Assembly: GCA_032622095.1 (NCBI GenBank)
Contig: CP136066.1
Span: forward strand, 173,165,164-173,229,163
Direction of reading: 5' to 3'
Source of the DNA: Siphonodentalium dalli
Taxonomy: Eukaryota; Mollusca; Scaphopoda; Gadilida; Siphonodentaliidae
DNA length: 64,000 bases
Position numbers and translations under genes: made by a program. Of the stretch, positions 21,901-33,900 are shown piece after piece. The notes under the pieces were generated by a model. The model did not search any database and had not been told where the DNA came from. It saw only the letters and a list, made by a program, of their open reading frames with translations. Within the stretch, counting starts at the first letter, position 1. Each line of letters starts with the position of its first letter.

Positions 21901-24900
21901 AGATTTTTTTTAGGCCAATGCATTCTCTTATATATGCGAGGCGACCTATGGTCGACTCGCATATATAAGAGAATGCATTGGCACAGGGCATAACTGTAAC
22001 TATCACAATGTGATCAAGGAGCCGGTTCCAATGATATCCATATTTTTATGGTTCTATTGAGACAGACCGAAGATATTTTAGGCTGTTGAAGCTTTATTTG
22101 GCCGGTTTGTTGGGTAAAGGGTTAAATAAGTCTCTGCAGGTAAGTGCAGTAGGTAGATGAACAGAGGAGTTGGTTGTTCGGTGGTCAAAGCGGGAGTGAG
22201 TCTGTATCTCTTAGACTAGAGTAGTTATTCCAACAGTTGGTGTATCATGCGTCCAAATAAGGTCTGAGATATCATGATACCCTTGTCTATGACGTGTACC
22301 ATACTATTGTTTACTATATGATGATACTGGTTTGATCCTCCATCGAGTATACAATGGTTGGTACCAGTCATAACCAATTAAGAATATGATCTTGTTAATT
22401 ATGCTTGTGTGTTCTTATATACTATATATTTATATCTCGCACGTACTGTACTTACTTATACAATTAACCTAGTTACAATCACTGGGGAAAGGAAGTGTAT
22501 CCTAGATCCGGGAAGACATCTAACAATAACTACTATCTTATGTACTATCGGACACTCTTGCATCACTGCACATGCCGATAATGCACATGTGTCTTACTAA
22601 AAATATGAGGCCGGGTATAGGGGCTAATTATGTGATAAATAATTTTATCGACTCCCCGCAGTGTGGGATACTTCACTATGTTTCCCATAAAGAAGCCAAC
22701 TCACTCTTATTCTGGCAAGCTTGTCTTCTAGTGTCATCTTGTCAAGTGGCTCATCCTGTCGCTTTACACCACATTTCTCAGCTATATTATCAATAGCCAT
22801 AAATGTTATTCCAAGCTGTGTCCTCTGAAAAAAAAATATAACTGCACAGTTAAAGAGACATATGGGTACAAGGTTAACATTAAAGCTAGCATTTTTGGTT
22901 TTGTCATATTCTCTACAAATACATACCTAAGTGTTTTGATACTTCAAAAAGATTATTCTGGTCAGGTGGATTTTAATCCTTCCAATGACTGGAGAGTCTT
23001 GAAATTTTGCGAAAAATTTGTGTGAATATCCAAACTGCTGACATATTTCAGAAAAAAATCTACTGAGTTTAAGGAAAATATAAGAATTGAATTTAGATTG
23101 AGTGTGTTTTATTGAGGGGACACATTTATTTCCTTCAATAAAACACACTCAACAAGCCTGCAAATAGTTTGTCTGTCATTTGCAGAATGAGGTCCCCAGA
23201 GGGTGAATTTAGTGATGCAATCCCGCAAAGCAGCTGATTTGTTGTAGAAATCCAATCTTTTGATTCTCATAAAATGTTAGGCATTTGAAAACCTACCTGT
23301 AGACAATGGGAAGAAAATCTAGAGCTGTCGTCGCTCTGAAACTGTGTGTGAAGTTATAATAGTTTCAAGTTATAGATAAGGCAATATACAGTTTCCAGAC
23401 AGTCGAGCATTATATTCCTTTTCCGATTCTGAATTTCAATGAATACAAATAGCGCAGCAGTGGCTATTGTACTGATTACCATGTTCAAAGTTGTACTTTT
23501 TTGGACTTCAATGAGTTCGTAAAAAATGTATTTCAGGTATTTATTAGCATATTTTGATGCCAGGAAAAATTAAAAAGCAGGTACAGTAATGCCCTAAATA
23601 ATCGACTCCTTAACCACAGCAGAATTATGGGTAATTTTTCAGGATTTAGTCGGAAATATGGCTTGTTGCCATTCATCGGAAAGCTCTCAGTGATAGCTTT
23701 CCGATGAATGGCAACAAGCCATATTTCCGACTAAATCCTGAAAAATTACCCATAATTCTGCTGTGGTTAAGGAGTCGATTATTTAAGGCATTACTGTAAC
23801 ATTAGGTGTATTTTTTATCTCAAATCACCATGTGGCTTTAACCCTTTCTTTACTGAATGCTCATTGACGATTAGTTCCAATAGGCATCCTTCTGCACTTG
23901 TATTATCTTTTCGTATTCCTGTCATCTGCTCATATATCCTGAACATCCCTCCAGATCAATAATAGACCATTCCAATATATACTTTTATAAATGAATTGGA
24001 GAATCTATTTAGTAAAGAAAGGGTTAAAATTCACTATTTTTTAGCAAGTTGTGTCATGCACCTTACAAACTGAGCCACTGGGAGTACCTGACTTGGATCT
24101 AGAATGAAACGCTATATCTAACCTTTTCGATCATATCTCCCCTGTTCTTCGAGAAGCTTTGATCCATCTTTGCATTGCTTTCTATAGTTTTGTCGTGCTT
24201 TTCTTGTAGAATTGAGAGCTGACTGTTGAATGAGATCTTTTGTCTATTATTGTCCCCCTTCAGAGTCTCCGTCTTGGCCTTAAATTCTTCATGCTGAGGT
24301 ACAAAAATAATTTCATTGAATATTATGTCCCGACTTGTATACATGTACTTGACAATATATTACCAATGTGATAAGAAATTTATTAGCTGTGTTCAACTCT
24401 CTGCACAGAAGTTTCACAAGTACTCTTTATTTTAACGTTATCATGAAAAACAGTTTTATTTTTACATACTGTAGAGAAAAATTGCCAGTGTTTTTATTCT
24501 GAAGCAATAATTTATTTCATGTTTGTTTTGGTGAGGCATAAATGTATATAGTCCAAATAGAAGTTTTTCATGTATATTAACCCTTTGAGTGCCAAGTCCG
24601 ATTTTTGTATCAACCCATATACCCTGTGCCAATGCATTCTCTTATATATGCGAGTCGACCATAGGTCGCCTCGCATATATAAGAGAATGCATTGGCCTAA
24701 CAATTTTTATTATTTTTTTTTTTAACAATTTTTTACAATTTTAATAATTTATTCTTATATTCTTTAACACTTTACCCAACAGAACGGCCCTGTGCCAATG
24801 TATTCTCCTATATATGCGAGTCGACCATAGGTCGCCTCGCATATATTAGAGAATGCATTGGCTCAACACATTAAAAATTATAAAATTGTTAAAGAATGTA

Positions 24901-27900
24901 AGAAAAAATGGTAAAAAGTGTTAAAAAAAGATTTTTTTTAGGCCAATGCATTCTCTTATATATGCGAGGCGACCTATGGTCGACTCGCATATATAAGAGA
25001 ATGCATTGGCACAGGGCATAACTGTAACTATCACAATGTGGTCAAGGAGCCGGTTCCAATGATATCCATATTTGTATGGTTCTATTGAGACAGACCGAAG
25101 ATATTTTAGGCTGTTGAAGCTTTATTTGGCCGGTTTTGGCCGGTTTGTTGGGTAAAGGGTTAACAGACTTATTTTGTAGGTTTAGGGCAGATGAGATCGG
25201 CCCCTGGCACTCAAAGGGTTAATCTATTTTGATCCCGGGAAAGTGTTAAATATTATCCAAATCACTGGCAATATATATTTTGCAGCATTTTATTGCTTGA
25301 ATTGACAATTTTGTTATCAATCTCACTCGACATATATTTATTACACGCTTGTTACTAGAATTACAGTATTCCTGCTGTGCAATATTAACAAATCCGTATA
25401 TCCCATGTGTTGCATATGCATCCATACATGTTCCATACGCATCCCATTGCCGTCACATGACATAAATTATGTTTGCTGCAACCATGAAACCAGAACTTTA
25501 AAATAAAAGCAATAATCACACATGACAAACCAAGCCATGTACAGTAATGCCCAAAATAATCAACTCCTTAATTAACCACAGCAGAATTATGGGTAATTAT
25601 TCAGGATTTAGTCGGAAATATGGCTTGTTGCCATTCATCGGAAAGCTCTCAGTGAGAGCTTTCCGATGAATGGCAACAAGCCATATTTCCTCAGTGAGAG
25701 CTTTCCGATGAATGGCACAACAAGCCATAAATCCTGAAAAGTTACCCATAATTCTGCTGTGGTTAAGGAGTCGATTATTTAGGGCATTACTGTATGTGCC
25801 TGAATAAACCATGTATGTCTGTTGTTTTTTAATTCATGGATTCTACGACGGGTGACGTGTAATAGACACAGAACTACATGAGTGTGTTTATGGGTTTTTC
25901 GATATGCCACTAATGTGCCATCGCTGAAGGATAGAACCAGTTCTATTCTTCTGCGCTGGCATGCATACCGTATCAACAAACCTATTAACACACTCATGTC
26001 ATTGTGTGTATATATGGCAGCAGATGGTGGCCTTGACATTTTGAACATTCGGCACACCTACTTCGATAAAAATAGCACACCTCCTTCCATAGTATCAACA
26101 CAACTCCTCCCATACTAATATCTTCCATACTATTCCATTGTATGTCAGGATATTTGGGTGGCCACCACACCCTAATTACACACACCTGTTACATTATTCA
26201 TAGCAAATTTCATCAACATAATTTTCCTTGACATAATCAAAGTTGTTTTTATCCTCTTATGGATGACTTAACGTTAAAAGATTTTTACCTCAATAAACAT
26301 TTGATCCAATTTCTCAACTAAATCAAAGTTGGAATCTCCAAGTGTCTTCTGTCTCATCATTAACCCTTTCAGTTTATTGTCTGTTGCCCGGATGTAATCT
26401 GTAAGACAAAAACAGAATGGGAATACTATTTGACCATGAACCTACATTATATTATTTACTATTTAAACTCCAATAAACTTATTCCTTTCAACCCGTCAAA
26501 AACAATGTCAAAATATTTGTGCAGAAAACATGCATTTCGTGACCTTGTGTTCTCCATCAGTACATGGTTGATTCAAAACAAATTGTGATGGAATGAAACT
26601 GTGAAGACCATGTCACAAGCTATGCAAAATAATCATGCCAGTAATGGTTCCTATTATTGAAATGACAAAATGGACTGTCTAAGTCACATTGGCCTGACGA
26701 ATACCAGATTGAAGTTGCGAATGCATGTACAGCTAGGGCACCGATGATAAAACTAACCCTTTCTATACTATATGGATTCTCCTATTCAGTTAGAAAAGTA
26801 TACATTGGAGTGGTCTATTATTCATTTGGAGGGATGTTCAGGTGATAAAATCAGACGACAGACAGAAGAAAAGATAACAAAAGTGCAGAAGGATTTCTAT
26901 CAATTGATGGGAAATGTTCAGATAATAAGTTTAGAAAATTTAGTATGGTCGTTTGTTGAACTTATTATCAGAACAATTCCTGAGGGAACTACTCATCAAT
27001 GAGTATTTAGTATAGAAATGATTAAGTCATTATCAATTTAATAGTACTGACACTGACGTTCCAAAGGAAAATTTGGCTTTTATGGTGATGTTGGCATGGT
27101 TACCATCTAACCATGTCACTACCCTATATGATAATCCAAGGTACAATGTACATGTCACATGATTGAGGCAAAGTAAACTATGAATGCAAAAATATTGATG
27201 GTTATTTCTTATTGTGGGAGGCTTAACCCTTTAATGACGGGAGCTGCATGGGTGAAGCATTAAAAATCCTGTGCCAGTGCATTATCTTATATATGCGAGT
27301 CTCCCATAGGGAGCTTCGGATATATAAGAGAATTCACTGGCTTACAAGGTAAATATTGTTAGGCCAATGTATTCTCTTATATATGTGAGGCTCCCATATA
27401 TGTGAGAATACATTGGCACAGGGTTTTCGCAAAATTTCAGGAAGCTCCAGTCATGGCAGGGTTAATATGGAACTAAAATTTGAAAAACATGTAACTGCAA
27501 TATATCTTGGGAGCCCAGAGTAATAGGACATTAGAATGCCAGCAAACAGTGTTGAAACGGTTAATCATGATTGACTGATGATGCTGGCAAGGGTATGACT
27601 TTTCTGGAAAGCACAGGTGTGTGAACTAGTTTTGGGATATCATCCTCGATGATGATGCGGACTGTTACTTTAAAAAAGTTGTAAATGAAGTAACTCGGAA
27701 ACTTGAGGCTTGAGTGACAGCTGAACAGTCATTCAATACAGCCAATATAATTCAGTTGATGTAACAGATACAGCAAGTGCATTGAACTTGTACTTTCTAT
27801 ACTAAAAGGATTCTCTCAACCAGTTATAAAAATATACATTGGAACAGTCTTTTATTCATCTGGAGGGGTGGTCAGGAAAATAAGCAGACGACAGATATCA

Positions 27901-30900
27901 ATAGAAATGGTTGTTTGTTGAACTTATTTTATCACATAATTAGCCCCTAAACCTGGCCTCATATATTTTTAGTTAGACACACGTGTATTATCGGCACATG
28001 CAGTGACCTAAGAGCTTAGCGTAATGATATTAATCAATGTTATTATTATGTTAATTAGAATATAATTATGATATTCAATTTGTGTTGGTTTATTTAGTGT
28101 TGACTGTGAGATAAACATGGGTGATAAGGGTGGTTGAACAATTCTGACACATTTAAAATGGAACTATATTTTTTCTAGAAGGTGTCTTAAATTTACTTCT
28201 TCTTTGGTTGTGATAAGGAAATCAATATTAATTTTGTTTAATCCCAGCCATTTCGAGATCGTTTTTCATTGCAAAATGTGATTATGTGATAAAAAGGATC
28301 TCAAATTTTTCATATTTCTGTAAAACATTTATAAACGTCGTCCACTAAATTATATTCAAATCGAATTTAGTGCACTCGGTTAATACATTTTGTATAGAAT
28401 ATAGACTCAATAAAGATTATCTACATCAATGATGCTTTATTATAGAAAGTGTTAAACAAGGCTTCATACACTCACCTTCTGGCATAGCATCTATGACTCG
28501 CAGCAAATAAGCTTCATACTTCTTATATCTCTTCATCTTGTTTTCTAAATATTTGTGCCTGAAAAAAAAAAATTATTGGAAAAATTAGGAACTTACTCAT
28601 TATTATCAAGTGAGACAATTCATTTTGGCATCTAAAACATTTTTTTCATTCATAAATTGAACTGAATTGTTTACCTGCCCCATATTGCCCTCCACCCAGT
28701 CTGAGTGAACCCAGACTATTGAACAATTATGCATTTGATAGTCCCTCCACCAAGTGGTTCAGAGGGAGGGACAATTGAATTCATGACTTATTTGTGTATA
28801 GTTTCACAATAAAATAAAAGGCTGCTACGCCACATGTTCCCCGAAAAGGATGCTTTATTTGACCGGTGGCTTTTTTAGAAATGAAAAATTATATTCTGGG
28901 AACAATCATTGAATCAAACTTTGCTTCCAACTGTCTATGTTGAACATATTTGATTAGACACCAGAATAAATATTTGTCATATCAAGTTTCATTCGGATGA
29001 GTTGATATTAACTGGAATTATATCCGGACAACATGAATGAAAGTGTCAATGACACTGTAGCTCAACTTGGAAAGGGAATAATTTAATGTATTACAGTCAA
29101 TGGAGCGATTAGGAATGTGGAGTAAAATCCAAGATGGCTGCTGGCGGCCATGTTTTCGGCCAAATAACCCCAAAATGAGTCGTTCCCATCTACATGTCAT
29201 TGTTAATATACATGACAAATTTTATGATGATCAGACTAAAGGTACGACCTGCAGCCCGTGCTAAAGAATTTAGTCATACAAAGAGTAAAATCCAAGATGG
29301 CTACTGGCGGCCATGTTTTTTGGCCGAATGACCCCAAAATTACTCATTCCCATCTACATGCCAATATTATCATCCATGACAAATTTCATGATGATCAGAA
29401 GAACAGTACGACCTGTACGTGGCCCGTGCTAATGGATTAAATTTTGAAATCCAAGATGGCCACCATGTTTTTTGTCCGAATGACCCCAAAATGACTCGTT
29501 CCCATCTACATCCCAATTTCAACAGCCATGGCAAATTTTATGATGATCAGACTAAAGGTACGACCTGTAGCCCGTGCTAAAGGATTTAGTCATACAAAGA
29601 GTAAAATCCAAGATGGCTGCTGGCGGCCATGTTTTTTGGTCGAATGACCCCAAAATGACTCGTTCCCATCTACATGTCATTATTAACATTCATGACAAAT
29701 TTTATGATGATCAGACAAAAGGTACAACCTCTAGCCCGTGCTAAAGGATTTAGTCATACAAAGAGTAAAATCCAAGATGGCTGCTGGCGACCATATTTTT
29801 GGCCGAATGACCCCAAAAATTACTCGTTCCCATCTACATTTCATTGTTAACATCCATGACAAATTTTATGATGATCAGACTAAAGGTACGACCTGCAGCC
29901 CGTGCTAAAGAATTTAGTCATACAAAGAGTAAAATCCAAGATGGCTACTGGCGGCCATGTTTTTTGCCCGAATGACCCCAAAATTACTCGTTCCCATCTA
30001 CATGTCATTGTTAACATCCATGACTAATTTTATGATGATCTGACCAAAGGTACGACCTGTAGCCCGTGCTAAAGGATTTAGTCATGCAAAGAGTAAATTC
30101 GAAGATGGCTGCTGGCGGCCATGTTTTTTGGCCGAATGACCCCAAAATTACTCGTTCCCATCTACATGTCAATATTAACATCCATGACAAATTTCATGAC
30201 GATCAGACGAAAAGTACGGCCTGTGGCCCGTGCTAATGGATTGAATTTTGAAATCTAAGAATGACCCCAAAATGAATAATTCCGGTACAAATGTTGATGT
30301 CAACAGCTATGACAAATTTCATAATGATCCGATCAAAGGTACGACCTGTAGCCTGTATTGTTGACGCCTTACGCACACACACACACGCACACACAGACGA
30401 CGGACGACAAAGCCATGGCAATAGCTCAAACTTTACAATGTAAAGTTGAGCTAAAAATGGCAATTTCTAAGTCAAACAAGAGCTATGCTGGGCGTACGCT
30501 GGGCGTGCAAAATACGCCCTCTCTGGGGAAACTTGGCGGATGGAACCCAAATTTGAACTTGACCTGTGTTTTGGTAGGAGAAAGTAATATACCAAATTAT
30601 CATTGAATCCGATAAGCTCTAGTAAAATTATCATCCGGACAACAAATTTCAGGGATTTTCTAAGTCAAATTAATTCAAATAAGGGGCATAACTCCGGTGA
30701 AAATTGGTGGACGGAACCCAAATTCGAACTTGAGCTGTCTTTTCTCCTAATAAACCCACATACCAAATTTGATTGAAATCGGTTCACCCTAACTAAAGTT
30801 ATCATCCGGACAACAAATTTCAGGGATTTTCTAAGTCAAATTACGTCAAAAAAGGGGCCATAACTCTCGCAAAAATTATCGGATTAAAACGAAATTCGGA

Positions 30901-33900
30901 CTTGAGCTGTATTTCGATATATGCAATCCACAAAAAAACGGGTTTTGCGTATAAACATTCCAAAATCGAGTTATCATCCGGAAACCAAAAAACATAAGAA
31001 AAACGGAATTTTCTGAGTCGAAAAAGGGGCATAACTCTGCCAAAAATGGTCGGACAGAACCCAAGTTCGAACTTGACCTGTGTTTTGGTGTGAGAAAGTA
31101 ATATACCAAATTTGGATTAATTCCGATAAACTATACTAAAGTTATCATCCGGACAACAAATTTCAAGAATTTTCTAAGTCAAAAAACGTCAAATAAGGGG
31201 CATAACTCCGGTGAAAATTGGTGGGCGGAACCCAAATTCGAACTTGAACTTACTCTTCGGCTAATAAACCCACATACATATTAAATTTGGTTCACTCTAA
31301 CTAAAGTTATGATCCGGAAACCAGGTTAACGGACGCCCGGACGGACGGACGGACCAATACTATAATACGGCCGTTTTTTCAAACGGGCGTATAAAAAGGA
31401 GCATAACACGGGAAAATCATCTGATCAGAACCATAATCGAACTTGACCTCAATAATGTGATGTTTATTAATCAACCATGTTTTGTTCCGATTGGATAATA
31501 CTAACTGGACTGGAGAGATGGACGGCTAGATGCATAGACGGATGGACGCGGCTGATTGCAATAGTCCTACAACTTTAGTCGAGGGTCAATAATTTATAAC
31601 CATAGTAACCTGAGTTTAAGTTCCTCGAGCATCTGTAATAATTGGTCAAATTCGGATGTTTTCTGCTCCTTTAATCTCACTTCCTGCTGATATTTCTGGA
31701 TTGCTCTTCTCCGTTTCGCTTCATTCTCTTTTATGAACTTCTCAAACTTTGATGTTCTATCTTTCATCTGCAAATTTGAAAGAAAAGATATGGACCTACA
31801 GTAATGCCCTAAATAATCGGCTCCTTAACCACAGCAGAATTATGGGTAACTTTTCATTATTTAGTCGGAAATATGGCTTGTTGCCATTCATCGGAAAGCT
31901 CTCACTGCTGTGGTTAAGGAGTCGATTAGTTAGGGCATTACGGTGGTATAAATTGATAAATAAAACATGTATTGCATTCAATTTGCAACCATTTTCAGAT
32001 TTTGGGCTAAATTTTAAATAGCTCAGATTGATGTGATACAGTGATAGTAAGATGTACATCTGTGGATTATCAGGACAATTTTTAGATGTGACAACACAAA
32101 GATATCAATAGAAGTGGGACCAATCGACCCAGGGACAACCTGACCCAGTAAGAATATAGAGATCGAACATTTATGTCCTTTGCTCGCAATTACTGTACTG
32201 CCCTAAGTAAATGACTCATCAAATGGGGTGGCACCCAAGTTAGAATGCACTACGGTTAGACTTTAAACGCAGTTAAAAACCACAAGACAAACAGAGGATT
32301 GTGTGTACGTTAGAACACATGAAACTGTCAACTGGTATGAAATGGTAACTTCCAGTACAATTGCGGCTCCAACAAATTTATATGTCATAGTCAGCAGTTC
32401 GCCATGTACAATGTATCAGCAGTCAAGGAATATAACTAGGGTTTCTTTACGCATATAATTGCGGTGCCACAGCCATAACAAAATCATTTCCTCAGGCCTG
32501 GTCCCCCAACCAATAATATGTTTGATTTTTTCAGAAATTTAGTATGTTGAATCAAAACTTTCTGCCTATATTGGAAACACAATAAAAATGATTTAAACTG
32601 AATTTTGTGGCTAACAGCTAAGTCAGCATTGGAAAGTGTGAAAAATATAAATAATTACCAGGAATTTGAAAACATATCATTAGGCGACTGGTAATTATAT
32701 TAAATGCTGTGTGATTAACCCATGTGCATGCACTTTAATTTGGGTATTGAAATTTGATTATTACCTTCTGCTGTTTCTTCTGTACTTCAATCTGCCTCTC
32801 CGAGCACTCCTCCATTCGTTTCTTGAATTCATGCCTCTTGTATTCAAGCTCATGTTCAACTCTTTCAACCTCAACTTGCTTTTTCAACAGTAGTGTCCTT
32901 TGTAGAGTGTTAAGTCCTGTTTCAATAAGCTTATCTCCTGTTTCTTTAACAACTGGGAATGCAGTTATATCATCTTCATCTTCCCTGCACAAAAGAGACA
33001 TTTCCAATATAGTACAAATAACATATAATTTTAGTATAAATGACATACTCAGTTAGTCTCAGTATATTTGTTCAGTACTTCAATAAAGTGTGGATGCTCT
33101 CTAATATCGCTGAATTGATCAATGCCGCATGGTATCATGCAAAAAGACACCCAGGATCTATCAAATGTGCAAAAAGACACACAGGATCTATCTCCCAAGT
33201 GTACAAAGACACCCAGCATCTCCAAGTCTGACAGTCAAACTAAACACAGTTGGAATACACATTCAAATTCTGTAGAAATTTCACTCGTAAATCACAAACA
33301 AATAATTATTGTAATAATTTAATTATTTAAAGGCCCACTTAAGTTTCGAGTCTCTGATTATATTTTTTATAGTGACTTGATATACGGTTTTAATCTATGC
33401 CATAAAATATGATTAAAATACTATAATTCATCACTATTTGAAACATCTGTGTCTCAGAAGATGCCCACAGAGAAATAGAAAACTGCTGAAGACTTCCCCC
33501 CTCTGGAACCCAGAATGCAACAGAATTCAAACTTTTTCAATGAAAGGGGAAGAACTCTATCTTTAATATAGAGTTATTCCCCTGCATTGAAAATAATACT
33601 GATTTTTACTTCAATCTTGATGACAAAACGCATTGTCAACTCAACAAAAACAATATGTCCACAGTTTATTACACCAGATAAGTTGATAATATAATGTTTT
33701 GGAGCTCCCTCTTTCAAATGGTATATATTATAATGTGGCATATATTTTATATAAAGTAATCTGGGGGTTCGAAAATTAAGTAGGCCTTTAAAATAAAATT
33801 GTTTATGAGACTTTGAGATGCTGGGTGACGTTTTGCACATTTTGGGAGATCCTGGGTGTCTTTTTGTGTGTTTAGGAGATCCTGGGTGTCTTTTTTGCAA

